Source: Dromaius novaehollandiae (lineage: Eukaryota; Chordata; Aves; Casuariiformes; Dromaiidae). From it: DNA of 64,000 nt. The stretch covers positions 131,429,585 through 131,493,584 of the forward strand of contig NC_088100.1 in assembly GCF_036370855.1 (NCBI RefSeq), given 5' to 3'. The notes beneath the pieces were generated by a model. The model made no database searches, had not been told where the DNA came from, and saw nothing but the letters and a program-made list of their open reading frames with translations. A program made the translations under genes and the position numbers. This document shows, piece after piece, positions 24,724-38,900 of the stretch (positions are counted from its first letter, which is position 1; the number at the start of each line of letters is the position of its first letter).

Positions 24724-24748
24724 AAAACAAAACAAAACAAAACAAAAA
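24724..24748. repeat. (AAAAC)n simple repeat
   Basis: Four to five tandem AAAAC units. Confidence 0.85.
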
Positions 24749-25025
24749 GCTCGATTTTTCCACAGTATTGGAACAGTTAATGAAGCTTGTCTGTGGAAAA
24801 TAGATGAAGTGCCTGCAGGGAGGGATTCACTATTGAAAAAGTTGACTAGCAAATGTTGACTGAGCTGTTTGGTCCTTTCCCCACAAAAGCCATGTCAGGC
24901 AAATCGAGCCAAAGGAAAAAAAAAAAAAAGAAAAAAAGCATGAGTTGTTACTGAGCAGAGATAAAGCCCAACTCCTCTCCTGCCCCCAAGAATGCATGGT
25001 GGTGGAATAAGGGGGTTTGGGTGGA

Positions 25026-25052
25026 TTTTTTTTTTTTTTTTTTTTTTTTTTT
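25026..25052. repeat. T27 homopolymer
   Basis: Twenty-seven consecutive T residues. Read on the minus strand it is a poly-A, so it may be the tail of an unrecognised retroposed sequence. Confidence 0.85.
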
Positions 25053-25954
25053 GCTATTAAAATCCTGTTCACAAGCATCTGTATCTACCATGGCACATGT
25101 TTGACCTAGCCCTTGAGACACACATCCTGAACCAAACTGCACATACTGGTTCATTCTAGGAAAACCAGAGCAATTATCCTACCAGGGACAGAATGCCTGG
25201 GGAACATACATAAAGAACAGCATGTACAATGTGCTGGGAGGAAGGGGCTGGCTAAGCTTGTTTCAGAAGCCAGATAAATGCATCACGAGTAGGGAGCCAG
25301 CCACTAATCCACAAGATAAATGAGAATTATGAATATGAAGTTTCAGGTGCAAGAGCTGCTTCAAACCACTGCACCTTTCTAAAAGGCACATATTAACACC
25401 TGGCATGGTTCTTTCATCAGTTAAAATGAGGGAAACGGGTGAAGTAACATACGATCTTACTACATCAGTGCTACGTGCAATAGGATGCTACATGCAATAC
25501 TATATGCAAAGGAGATTCTTCCAAAACAGAGCATCGTTACATGACTTACAAGCTCAGTTTGTGATGCTGAGGTCAACCTACATTGAGGGCTCTTAGCATT
25601 TTGCAGTACCAAGCATAGAGCTTGAACTAGAAAAGAATCCTCTCCAAAGATAAGTTATTTTTGTTTGTTTGTTTGTTTTTTTAAAGAAACCAGGATGGAA
25701 GAAGGGGAATCATGGCTACAGAATGGAGTAGTGGTGTTTTTTCACTCTATGACAGCAATCAATGGGGAATGTTGTTATTTTGTCATGTCAGATTTCCTCA
25801 GCATAAGCAGTTCTTGATAGTTCTGTGATGAAAGTTAAGTTAGAGAAAAACTGACAGAACTGATTTCCCAAAGGAAACAAAGCAAACATCATCTACTTTG
25901 AAAAAATCTGATTTTATTTTTTATATTGAAAAGACCTGTCAATTTAAATAGATG

Positions 25955-25960
25955 TTTATT
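25955..25960 (-). promoter_or_regulatory. Candidate poly(A) signal AATAAA, ACTR2 distal
   Basis: TTTATT on + is AATAAA on the transcript strand. A second copy lies 42 nt further downstream at 25913-25918. An upstream alternative is at 26663-26668. Confidence 0.4.
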
Positions 25961-26057
25961 TCCATTCATGGTCTCAACCATGTGTTGTGTTAACATTGTT
26001 CAGAAATGTATAAAAAAAAGCCATTTGTGTTACATCGGTTAACATCCTAGAACACTT

Positions 26058-26071
26058 GGGGGGGGGGGGGG
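26058..26071. repeat. G14 homopolymer
   Basis: Fourteen consecutive G residues in the likely ACTR2 3'UTR, which are C14 in the transcript. Confidence 0.85.
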
Positions 26072-28793
26072 TTTGAAGCAGCTTAACGTTGAAAACAGGA
26101 TGTTCCCAAAAACTTACAACTGATGAGGCATCTTCTATTCTAATTCAAGAGGAGCACATTGCAATTACACCTCAAGTTATTTGGTCTTCAAAAAAAAAAA
26201 AAAAGAAAAGTTAAAACCAGATTGCTTTCACAGCAATACTGAAGTTGTCAACTGAGAGAATACACAAACACACACTCACATGTGTGCAAACACACACGCA
26301 CACAGAGAACCACACTGAGCACAACTAGAACACCCCATTCAGTATTTGGATTAAGTATGCATTCTTCTGAATCCAGGATAGCAATAATTTAAAATGCTTT
26401 TTTATATATACATGGTTTCCATGGAAACTCAAGTTACTGCACAATCGAGTGGCATCTATTACTCATGGTGCTGTGAAGTACTCTAAGCATAAAGGCCAAA
26501 TTCCAAAACCTCAAAACATGCTCAAACAGGCACACACCTAACTGAAGCCAATGAAGAGGGGAGAATACGGTTTAGAAAAGAAATGCAGGATCAAGGTCTA
26601 GATTTGAAAAATCATGACAGATTGTCATTCAAAAAAAGTCATTTTTTTAGGTCATTCTTTGGTTTATTTCCATGATTCTCAACACTGTCCAAAAAGCCCA
26701 GAGACAGTCACATGAGAAGCCACAGCTCTAAAGCAAGCCCACAGCATTTCTAAATCTTATGTATTAAATGTTCAAAAGACTACAGGAATTCAGAGTACCC
26801 CTTACATTCATGTCCCCAAAAATCTAGTAACTGTTTAAGTGCATGCACTGAGGCATGACCGGCATGCCTGTAAATTCATATTGTTCAAGTTAAGAGTAAA
26901 TATAGCTGCAAAAAACCCCACCCACCTATAATTAAATGGTCATTACTAGCAATACTATAGTGACTGTCTTGTTATTAAAGAAATGCAGACATGGTTTCTG
27001 CCTGTTTAATTCTCTCAGCCAAAAGGAAGCTGTCTCCTCAATTTAGAAAGAAAGCAAGTTTTTACAGTTCAATGGAGGTTAATATTTCCACGATCCTGGG
27101 GTCAATTATTAATGTAAAGATACAGACAAATGGCAAGTGTATGAATGCATACCTCGTGCATTCCAAGGTTCGGAAGTCAAAAGCAGATCTTAATTTCCTT
27201 AATGTCATGGTAGGCTTGGAAGACCAATCAAAAGTGATATAATATTTCCATGAAAAGCGAAATAGAACTAAGTTTAACCGGCATTCAAATGCAAGCATTT
27301 TTTGCTATGCTTTACGTAAGGCAGATTGTATTGCAAAGATAGTTACCAGTATGCTTGCACGAAAAAAAATACAGGCAACTATATTCAGAGAAGATGGCTG
27401 ATAATTAGTAGTGACAACTTCTATTTTTCAGTACAACTCACCTTTAATGTACTTTCTGGAAACAGCATTTTCATCACTGGTTTTTACTTCCTTTCCCATT
27501 CCATGTTAAGTATCAAAAAATCAAGACTGGACAGAATGAACTGTGGATATTTACCAACCAACATCTCATATTCCAATGTTATTTTTGACTGCAACGAATA
27601 CAGGTCATTCTTTAAAACCTACTGCCAGTGGTTGTTTATAGATATCTACTTGCTGTAATAAACACTGGTCAGTGAAATATTCATTTGCAATAACTACTTG
27701 GCACTAGGTTAATATACTTGTAAGGTTTAATAGAAGTGCTTCTGATGTACGTACAAGCACTTAAAACATCAGACTTTTAAAACTTAGTTTTGGGGATTTT
27801 AATATCTGTAATTACAGTTTTCACAAGCATTTTTGAAAGTATTAAAATCTCTTCAGAAGTTTAGAGGTTCCTGTCCCAGCATATTTAAGTTTCTCAACCA
27901 AGGCTCTAAAGCCCAGCAATTATGGAATAGTTAATGTAACATTCTTGTTCCCTATGCTGAGACAACATGGTACCAAAACTTAGCTAAAAAAGGGGGCATT
28001 TTCGGTCAGTCAGACTGACCCCCAACTGTCCATCAGCAGAAAAGCAATGCAGCGCAAACCTCTGTCTCCTTCCTCCAAAAAAGACACCTAAGGCCACAAA
28101 TTTACATTTGCCAGAATATCTGATGTTTCTCAGTTTGTGGCAACAGTGTACATGCCCAACTAGAGAAATACAGTATGAAAGCCCCATCACCTTTAAGAAT
28201 TCTGATAAACCACCTCAGAAGCCAGTTTAGGCAGCAGTGCATATGGAACCACATTACATTGAAACCATGTGTTAAAGCCACTCCAGCTAGTTAAACTAGT
28301 TTCTAGCTATGTTTAATCAAAATTCCTAATTGCGGGAAAGAAAAAAATCGTAAGGTAGAGAGAGGCAAAAAGATGCAAAGATAACCACCACAATGACCCA
28401 ATGGCAAAAGCTTCTGTTTTAAGGTTTTCTTATGCTAAAAAAAGGCACACAACCCCTTGTGAACTAGAGACAAAAGCTAGCAGTGCTACAGCAATAAACC
28501 CAGAAGAAAAAGCCTACCAGAATTGCCCAATTGCCTACTGGGAAGGAACAATGAAGTAGACAGGCTGCTCTTGCTCTGTTTTGTTAGCAGGGAAGTGGTC
28601 AAATTTAATAGTCAAATTTAGCCACATTAAGAAACATTTAACAAAAGCTACCCCAAGAAACCAGAACAAAACCTGACCTTTGGGTCAAAGGCCACGGGCA
28701 GGCCTTTCCATAGCATGTAGCTGAGTGAGTTCAGAGATTGGCAATGAAAGGAAAAAAAAGCTTTAGACATGTGATGGGAACAAGCTTTGGGAT

Positions 28794-28964
28794 TTATCGA
28801 ACAGTCACACCAAGCTTCTCCAGCACACGCACTCCCTTTTCTTGGTATTCTTGTCGGGTCATCCAGAAGTTGTCTTTGTCTTTCATGATGTCTGCTAGAA
28901 CCGCGCCACCCAGAAACACCATGTGCTTTCGACGAGGTGGATCTTCAATTCGGATCTTAAATTT
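28794..28964 (-). CDS. ACTR2: ACTR2 exon 9 (terminal coding exon)
   Basis: Encodes residues 339-394, from [20 protein letters not shown] to EKLGVTVR, then TAA at 28794-28796. The acceptor is a TTTTCTTTTCTTAG tract ending at 28965. Contains the C-terminal part of the actin fold (subdomain 1), with the conserved [13 protein letters not shown] and [12 protein letters not shown] segments. Confidence 0.97.
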
Positions 28965-29883
28965 CTAAGAAAAGAAAAGAAACCGTTAGTAGGATTCTTG
29001 AAATAAAGCCGCTTAAAACAAAATTGTGCCTTCTACCGGAACAATGAAGTGGAAATTGTTTAGTGAGAAGAATGCAACTAAAAAACTGAAATGCTAGCAT
29101 AGGGCACTCTGCATGAGCTTCCAGCTTGCGCAACCCAAGTAAAATAACTACTTTGCACTGGAAATTAGAGACAGCTATTGACACTTTCCCCAAAATTATA
29201 TCTTCGGTATATCCACACACAAAAAAACCCAGGAGTCAGAATACTAAATTAAAGACCATATTTTAGCATTTCATGAACAGAGTAAAGAAATACTTACTAA
29301 GCTTTGACGGCTAAATTTATCGCAAGTTGCCAGATCATCAAATCACAAAGTATTTTAGAATTATACCAAGTTTTAGAAAGGCAGACAGAACAGATTCTAA
29401 ATCTATACAATTTAGACCAGCTTAACTAATTAATATTCCCTTAACCTCATTGATGCTCAAGCTCTGGTTTCAATAGCAGAAATGAATACAGTCAAATCCA
29501 TGTGTAAGCTATTACTGTTCTAGACAAACATTCTGTACAGTGAACACCAAGTCATCTAAAGATCTTTTGCAGCTATTTGGAATAACACTTTACTAAAAAT
29601 TGTAGAAGTTCAGTTCAACATTAGAAACTCAATTGAAAAGAATTTTCTCTGCATCTCCTCCTTGAAAAGCAAAGAGCATACAATGTAATGTTGCCTCTGT
29701 GATGTGCATTTGGCTGTTGCCTGCCTTTCCCAGTAACTGATGAAAGAGGAACATTTATTTCACTTGAAAATGTGTGAGAACTCTAGTCTCTTACTTTTGA
29801 GCATCTCAACTAAAATGCATAGCATGAATCAAAATTTTCAATATATATATTGAAAATACATATATATATAGAAAAAAAAAATA

Positions 29884-29917
<34 letters not shown>

Positions 29918-32900
29918 GCTCAGTGGTGACTTCCTAGGGCACAAAAATTCATTAGCAACTTTGAACAGCACGTTTTCCACTCAACTGACCCAAGAAATCA
30001 CTTCAGAAATCACTTGCCATTAGCAGGGACTAGAACGTGTCTTTATTGCAAGTATACACAAACAAATCAGCAATGTGAGTGCAGGGCTGTGGAGAACTGA
30101 GATGCAGATAGCTCCTGCCAGTTGTGAGGAGGGTCACCCGCATCCTGTCATTTCTGACTACTTGGTTCCCTCTAGTGGAGATTCAAGATAACCCTCACAC
30201 ACACACACACACACAAAAATAAAGCAGTGACTGGCTACTTACAGAGAGTTTTTCCACATCTCCTTTCAGGACTCGTTCCAGGTAGAGCTGTTTAAGTTCC
30301 CGTTCCAGTCGTGAGGGCAGCCCAGGATACATGGTGGACCCTCCAGACAGCACAATGTGCTTATAGAATTCAGACCTGACCAAGAAAATAGTCCTTCTAG
30401 TGTTGCATAGTACACTCGGTAGTACAAGTGGGTACCTGTAAGTACCGGGGAGTAACTACAAATCTAAGAAACAGGCAGTCACTACACAAAGAAAGCTTTG
30501 GTGCCAGTTTGGCATGCTTGCTCATGCTTTTCCAGACGTCCTTGAAAGCAAGAACAAAAGCACTGCGCTTCTAAAGTTTCATCCTTGCTCATTCGTACCT
30601 AAGTAGCTGAGCATCTAGAGAGCCCATTAAGCTTCAGGAGTCATCGCAGAATGACCCCGACCTGAGTAGATACGCTCTCAGCAGCGCACATGCTATGGCC
30701 TATAGCAAAAGAGGCTCTTGTGTTTGACTGCTGTTCTCACATCACCCCTGCACCCTGACAGAGGATTTTTAAGAGTTCTGTTCTTACCTGGTATCAATGT
30801 CAGCTGCCTGGATGGTGTTGAACAGCAATTCAGCCACACCAACCCCCTCTACATTGATTAAGTGAGGCTGGAAAAGAGCCTCTGGTGCCTCAAACCGTTC
30901 TCCACCAACTTTGATAATCCGGCCATCTGGGAGCTAGTGAGGAGAAAACACATTTAGAAGACTACTTTTAGCCACTTATATATTCAGCCAAGAGTAATTG
31001 ACCTACATTGTTTCCTAATGCTGGAAAACTGTAAAGTGTTGATAACTATTACCGCTGCAAAAAGTCATTCAGTGCTATTAAAAAGAAGATAGAAATTTTT
31101 CAATCATTATATAATTTATTTATATTTTATCAGGGACCAGATACACTAACACTTGCATACCAAACATTTCCTTGCAACTATGGTTCCTATTATTGGTTTA
31201 AAAGAGCATTTGTTGAAAAATTTTAAAAGATGCAAAGTTAAATGCTACCTTAATTTAGACCTATGAAATTCAAGACAAGAAAAGCTGTCTCAAAACACTC
31301 ACCGTGTAGGATTCAACTAGTACTGTGGTCTCTAATGCCAGTTTCTGCTCCTGTTCGATGTTGTATCCCACATAACATAGTTTTTCCTTGATCATACGAA
31401 CAGTCTCAAAATCAGCAGAATGGTTGAAAGCATACCCTCGCAGTAAGAGGAGCTAGAGTGAACACATTAGATTAGCAGTAAATGCGAGGAGCAGTCCAGG
31501 CCTCTTTATCAGTAGACCAGCACATTAAAACACCTTTATCTTTAAAAGTTTGCTTCCCTTTTGTAACAGTAGATTTAGTGTTAAGTCAAGTCTGTCTGTA
31601 TAAAAGTGGGCATTGAGGTTACAGTGTATCCAATAATACCAAGTAGTAAAACAGCTGCAGCATTACTCCAAGTTGGAAACTTTTCACTACAACTTTCAGT
31701 ATAAGAGAAGTGAAAAATAACCAAAATAATTCTTATGTTTAGGACTTCAGTTCAGAACATCAAGGCATTCCACAGTTTAACCAGAGGATTTGTCCATCCA
31801 GAATGTCAATTATACTGTCTGACTGAACAATGAGGTAAGAATCATTACATCATTTCAACATTGTTAAAAAAAACAAAAAACAAAAAACAAAAACTAAACA
31901 CTCTTTGAAAATAGATGAGCAGGACTGACATAACACAATTTCATTTTATATATCAAGAAAGCTAACTTTGAATTTTTCAATTTTTCCTTCCCAAACATTG
32001 AAAAAATTCCTTCCTACAGGACTACCAAAAAAAAAGTGAAGTCTCTCAATAATATCAATCATATCGCGTGTTATTTAGATGAACAAACATTATATAGATT
32101 GAAGTAACACAGAAAATACAGGAGTAATTAATGTATTAATAAGATAGGGAAAGGTATATACTGCTTTCATGCTATCAGGGGATTTTAACTTGAACCAACC
32201 CACCCTGGATATCAGCTTCAACGTTAAAGATTCTCTCCAGCTTACCTTAATAAGATACCTAGTGATATCCCTCCCAGCAATATCTAACCGTCTGGTGAGA
32301 TGGGGAAGAGAGAAACCTTCATAAACTGGGCAAATATGAGTTACGCCATCTCCAGAGTCCACAACAACACCAGTCAACAAACCTTAAAGAATGGAAAAAA
32401 AAGAAAAGTACAGCTTTTATTAGCACCTTTGTAAATAGGGCAGAATAGTAGAGAGGTTAACATCACAATGAAATAACTATTTTCACACTACCTCTGCCCC
32501 TCAGTCATCATTTTTGGGAAACTGATCACAATTTAAAATTCCATTATTTCCATTAAATATATTTTAATATATTTATTTTAATATATAGTATATTTTAAAT
32601 TCAAGGTTTTCACATAAAAAGATGCTTTCTCACACATTTTTAAAGGGTATTACCTGTACTCCTTCCTACATGCTTACAACTCTACCATTCAGAATTTTAT
32701 CCAGTGCTTTGACATCGTAAATTGCACTCTAATTAAAGAGAATATCTAAGATCATTAAATGCTGGGGCATAAATTCCTCCTCAGATTCACCTGATACTAG
32801 TTTGATAAAAATGAAGAAACTTGGAAGAATTACTGGGACTTGTTGTTGATTTGGGCTGGTATTAAAAAAAAATGCTTTCGCAGAGTAAAGAATATCTGAA

Positions 32901-35900
32901 CTATGCATCACACATCTAATTTTTTTCCGAAATAGTATTAGGCTGAATGGGATCCACTTTCATAGACTCCAAGAAACTAATTCCAATGAAAGAAGTCTAT
33001 TACAAAACAACCAAACGCTAAGGTGTACAACACAGATATTGTCAGTATGTAGAAATTGACAGAAGTTTCCATATTTCAGGAACAAAATAGATACAAAGTA
33101 GAATGAATAGTTAAAGTCAGTTATGTAACAATTTTACAGTTTCTCACAAGCTACCAAAACCAAGGCAGTAAGTTTCAAGGGAAGATATCACGTATGAACT
33201 GTTTCTTCATTATTTTAAATGCAAGTTACACTTCTTTGACTACAGCAATTTGCTCAAGCCTTGTAAATAGAAGGCATACAAACTGGTTCTTTGCCTTGAA
33301 TGAACTAAAAGACACATAGTGGATCAGTTGTGTGATCAGATCTTCAGATTTATTAGTGACCTGGAAAAAACATTGAGCAAATGGAACAAGTCTTGCAACA
33401 GAACAGAGGTACTCAGTATGGAAGGAGCTAGTCAATCATAGGAGACTACATCCAACTCCAAAAGACTGTCATTAGAAATTGCTCAAGAATTTCCTAATTA
33501 GAATTAGGTTGTGATCTATAAATCCCTTTGCCTTAAAAAGGCACATGAATATACAAAATTCCAGGTAAAAGTAACAATTAGTTTGGAGAGTTTTAACAGC
33601 AGCAACATTATGCAGGGCACCAAAATGAGACAAATCTCTGTATGTAATTTTAGCCCCTATTTTAATCTTTAATGCAATTTATTTAAACGGGAAGTTTTAA
33701 AGAACTCCTTTTCATTTTCAAAAGCAAGCGTTCTATTTAGATGCCGCTTGGTTGTTATATTTTAGAAGGTCTTTAACTTTCCTTTAAATGACAGTCTGGA
33801 AAAACACTATGGACTGCTCTAAGTTGTTTTAGATCTTGCTATTTACAAAGTAGTGACCACCATACAATAAAAAGCATGTACAATTACATCAGAATTTTCA
33901 AGACTGTATATTTATCAGTCCATTAAATGGACTTTTCCCTGAAAAATTAAGCTATGTACTACCTAAAGTTTAGATCATCTGCTGCTTTGGCCCTTGAAAA
34001 GAGAGGCTTAAGACTTAGCCTACAACAACAAAGAATGTTTCCTTGGCCAAACACCAGCATAGAAATTGGTTTTATCATATAGTTATGAATTTTATCGGAG
34101 CAGAATATAGAAGTAGCTTGAGCACATCCTTAGCTCAACTGCATCAGCTTAATATTTAGGATCATGTTAAAGTCTCTTTTCTTCACAGATTCTGCACTAC
34201 ATCCCAGTTAGTTTGTTGTCCCTTATTCTGTTAAAAAAAATTTAAAATTAAAAAAATATTAAAAGTAGTAATTTAGTACAGCTTGCAGCAACTAAAAACT
34301 AATATTCAGGTCTGCAAAAGTGGTTTTGGTCTAACTACTATTAATGAGTTGTATGACAGAACCACCCTTCCAGGACATCATCACTTTGCTCTTGGACATA
34401 AAAGCTATAGTAACACTTTAATGAATGAGGATATTTATTTCCTACTATGTGAAAGTTAAATACAGCAAGCTGCTAAGAAACAGATGCAAGGAGTCATGTT
34501 ATTAGAGTCCAGGTGCTTGAACAACTTCTTAAAATTCTGGATGAATTGCAGTCACTGGTAGAATTTCTATCAAATTCAGTAAATTCAAAATTTCCTCCTC
34601 AAGCTGACAATTGTTTATTCCAGTTTACCTACAGTGAAAGAACTAACTTTTTCTTCAATTGAAAATCATGCAAAGTCATCTCGTCTTGCAACTGCTTGAA
34701 GTTCATTTATGGTAACAAATTTTCTTTTTTCAGAAAATCAAAGGTAACAGGGTTAAAGCATGTTGCTGAAACTTGGCAACATGCCAAAAGCTAAATAAAT
34801 CCAACTCAAGACAATGACAGTTTTTGACAAACCAGGTTTTTGCATTTACAAGCATGCCTGCACAGTTTGTCCATGAAAATAACACTAACAGTAATATCTA
34901 TTAATAGCTCCTCAAAGCAAAAAGCCAACCTTTAAGACAGAGTTGAGCTTAGACTAGTATTGAATTAAGACCAAGATACATTAATACTATATTAGAACTT
35001 TGGCTTGGTAACACATTTATAAATTAAACATTTATCTTCTCCTACCTTGAGCATACAAAGTAAGAACAGCCTGAATGGCTACATATACTCCAGAAAACTG
35101 GTATGTCTCAAACATAACCTGTAAGACAAAGGCAAAACGAATGTCCAAATAAAGACAAAGTCTTAAAAGACATTATATAGACATTTAAAAGAAAACTGTA
35201 GTTCAATAATTTGGTATTTTTGCTAAGCAAAAATAATTTCCAAGCTGTTACATCACATAGCTTCTACACGAACATTAGAAACCAACTTGCTTTATAGCAG
35301 TAAGTAGTGCATTCAGTTTTATACCTTACTTGTTCATTCATGTCAGATGAGCAATATCAAGGAGTTAAAACATTTCCCATCCTTTTAACAACGAAGGTTA
35401 ATACCTTCAAGAAACCCACACACCAATTTCTGTAGCTTTATTAAGCCATTTTCCAAAGTACTTAATGAGTGGGAGGCAGTACTTGTAGACCAGCCAAGTA
35501 CTTCATTACTGAAGTGTGACTTGGGAACAAAATGTTTGTTAAAGGCGTATGCTCTGAATCTAATGAAGTTCAGCTTTTTCCTTCTTCATATCAAGGTCTG
35601 CAGTCTTTATACAACTGCAGACTATGTCAAATAAAGACCAAACAGACTCCTACTGATAGAGGTCTACGATCACCAGTGTGTCATGGGCTATTTTCGGTAT
35701 CTGGGCCTTCCTCTTTTCTTCTTTACAGCACAAGTAATGACAAACTTTCTAAAACTGGTTTTAGTTCAAAATCCATTATAATTGAAGTAATACTGATAGT
35801 GCCACTCAGCTACTACTTACAGAACAACAGAGGTTTGCAGAATCAATTCTTATTAAAACATGAAGGGTAATCGCCTGTTTCGTAGACTAGGTTCCCCTAA

Positions 35901-38900
35901 CCTCCCCCTCGCCCCAAACAAGTCTCAGTGAAGAAACAGGGTGTAAGATTAAAGGACACACAGTTTACAGGATCTTTATAAACACAAAAAAGGCCAAGTA
36001 AACAAGTCATACTGTACAGCAGTTTTCCCCTCAAAGTGCTTTATCAGGAACAGGAAAAAATGATTAACTTTTATTTTTCTAGCACGAACAAAAGTTATGG
36101 CTTTGCTATTCTACAGCATCTTGAGCACTTCTGCAAAGTTCAGGATTATAAACCAATTAAATCTTCAGTACTCCCACTGTCCAAGTAAGATATCTAAATA
36201 TTTTTAAAGAAAAAAGCTGAGGCCTGACAATTTTAGAATTCTGAACTATTTAAAGAACCTCCTCTGTTAGAATGGTCTATTTTAAATGGCTGGCCCACCT
36301 CAAAAACATGATCCTTGCAAAGTCAAGTTAATTATTTCATAGTTTTTTTTACGTGGCAAGCATAAATAACTTGAGTGAGCTGTGAAGCATGCCAAACAAG
36401 TTCAATATTAAATAAGCCCTCTAAGCAGCGTTCATTTTATTTTGGGTAATGGAATACTTGTAGAGGAAGAAACAAACACATCATAAATATTTCTGCTTCT
36501 ATCTGCACTTTGTTTCTAAAGCAGGAGGAAGGGAAGAGGAAGAGAAATGGTTTGAGTGTCATCTATGTCATACATAAACATTTCACTTGAGACTTTTAAT
36601 CCTTTCAAGGCCAGTGAGCAACATCCAGCATGGGGAACCCTATAGGAGAGCTTTCTTTCCATCTTTCACCAGACCCACCCCAAAAAACTTTCAGATTTCT
36701 TCATTCTACAGCTTTGGTGCCACATTCCCTATTATTAAGTCCGCAGAAAGGAAAACAATCCTCATGTAAGAAGTCAAGCCTGGTTTAACACAGCTGCAAC
36801 AGGCAAAAACCAACCAAACAAAAATCCATGTTCATCATAGTCTTAAAATTTGAAAGACAAAGTATCAGGACTTTAACTAACCACTTTAGTAACAGATCTT
36901 GCTGCGCAATACTATACTTGACATTATGAATGCTTTTGGAGATCTAGACGAAACCAGTAGATTAGTTCACAACCCCAAATTTGCTAGATCAAACACACTG
37001 CCAAACCCTTGGGAAGACTGCTTTACTTTTTCTCCAAATATCTGCTGTGAGCACGCAAGTGGCAAGCAAAAAAGAACAGAGGGCAAACTGCAGAACACCT
37101 TGCCATGGGAACACCATGCCTTGGGCTTTTTAACACCCCACCATGAACTGGATGATATAACAGAAAATTTGGCACAACAGTCAGATGCATGGGCTGAGAA
37201 TGAACAAGACGTTACAAGGCTGGTTAGTGACTTCTGTAATGACCACCATTTAGCACATACACGATACTTTCAGAAATAGAAAACCCAAAAGTGTCTACCA
37301 GAAGAGGAAGAGTTGAAAGAGTAATAACTCTTCAAAAAGAAAACGAACAGAAGAAAAATCTAAATTTGTATCTTCATACAACAAAGTGAATATTCAAACA
37401 GCATTAGGTACTGCCTTCACACGTTATACCATACTCAAGAAGTTATTGCAAAACCCTTTTATAACCTACATGGAGGGCTTTGAGGTTTTCTGTTCTTCCT
37501 TTCAAGACATCTAGATCTGTTCTGTTTGACATGAAAAATGCCTTAACACATGACATACACACCTACAAATCTAAGATGTAAATACTGAGCAGAATGTTCT
37601 CCTGAAAAGCTTTTTTCTTCTAGTGACAGCAACTTTGGGAGTAGCTACAAAGTACTGCTCTATTAGAGTCTAGCAAGGAAGAGCTAAAAATTGGGGGAAG
37701 AGATAAAGAATACTAGATTAGGATAAGGAGAAGTGACTGTGCTAGAGTATTTCTATGGCTACATAATATGGCATAAAAAGCTTGGCTGCTCCTGAATGTA
37801 TTACACAATGAGAAAGTAACAGATAACTAGACAGAAAGGTATTACAGCACACAGCGAAACTGAAGAACAGTCAACGTCTTCTATGTGTTATTAAAAAAAA
37901 GCATTTTTTAAATGTATATTTTATGCTATACATATGTCAGGTGAATACTTATTGCTATTACAATTAGCTGAGTTTGGATGGAGGGATGAGGTGGGGAAAA
38001 AGATTCACTAGAAGTCAGAATGAAGTACAGCATATATGAATATACACGTAGTGTGTGGGGGGTGTGTGTGTGTATATATATTTAGCATCCTGAAACAGTC
38101 CAGATGACTAAGCTTTTCTTTTAAAATGCTATTGCATTGTATCACAAAATGCAGGAATACCAGAATATTTATTACAGGCTTTAAAGAAAAATCTTAATTC
38201 AGTCTTTTGCCTCATACTGAGTTAGCCTCCCTTTTCAATATCAAAAACAGGAAAAAAAATGGAGTCTAAATATGTTGCAGTTAAATTTAAGTATTCCTCG
38301 TTCTCATAATGCTGTGATCCATTAAAAATATTAATGAAAACTATAAATTTTTGTCTAACTCAAATATACTTTTACAAAGATGGGTTCAAGTTCTCCCTAA
38401 CCCTATGAATCACAATTAAGCATCTACAGTCTGTAGACTGGTTTAAAAAAGCCACATACAAAACAAAACAAAAATATTTTATTGGACTTTAGAAGACATA
38501 TCATAAATTGAAACGGTTTGTATAAAACTACTCAGCTCCAGAAAAACTAAAAACAGCCTGTTGTGTTTACCAGGAAAACAGAAACAAGAACACTATTGTA
38601 AACAGCTGAAAAGCAGAGACGCCTGAACAGGAAATTCAACCATTCCCGCTACACAGAGGCCACTCAGAATAATCTGCTATGCCTATCACACCACAACTGA
38701 CTGATACATAATAGATGGTATTGCTAATGTGGCATCACATAATACTAAGGTAACAGGTCCCTCATGCCCATAACCACTAGGAAATCTTGAAATTAGAAAC
38801 AAACGAAAACTGTATGGTTTGATGTTTTCCACTGAAGTTTTCCCACCTTTGCTTTACTCAACTTTCTCCCAATCCACTGAAAGAAAAGGTTAGCGCAAAA

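Larger units (their letters stand above)
22901..25900. other. AT-rich intergenic DNA downstream of ACTR2
   Basis: About 3 kb between the GC-rich block and the ACTR2 3' end. It contains A/T homopolymers and simple repeats (A-run near 24000-24014, T-run 24495-24510, AAAAC repeat 24724-24748, T27 at 25026-25052). No gene is recognised on either strand. Confidence 0.6.
25913..28793 (-). other. ACTR2: ACTR2 3' untranslated region (probable extent)
   Basis: AT-rich sequence downstream of the ACTR2 stop on the minus strand. Minus-strand AATAAA hexamers (TTTATT on +) occur at 26663-26668, 25955-25960 and 25913-25918. The last two would give a 3'UTR of about 2.8 kb, similar to the long 3'UTR I recall for mammalian ACTR2. 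It holds a G14 run at 26058-26071 and an AC-rich simple repeat near 26264-26305. Open frames on the + strand here (for example 27326-27658) look like chance. Confidence 0.55.
28965..30242 (-). other. ACTR2: ACTR2 intron 8
   Basis: A 1.28-kb GT-AG intron. It contains the AT/T simple repeat at 29840-29917 and the UG repeat at 30196-30215 next to its donor. No other feature is seen. Confidence 0.93.

Noticed and set aside
27326-27658. 110-codon + strand frame
   Set aside because: AT-rich, lies antisense within the probable ACTR2 3'UTR, composition Phe/Ile/Tyr/Ser typical of random AT-rich sequence, no family resemblance.
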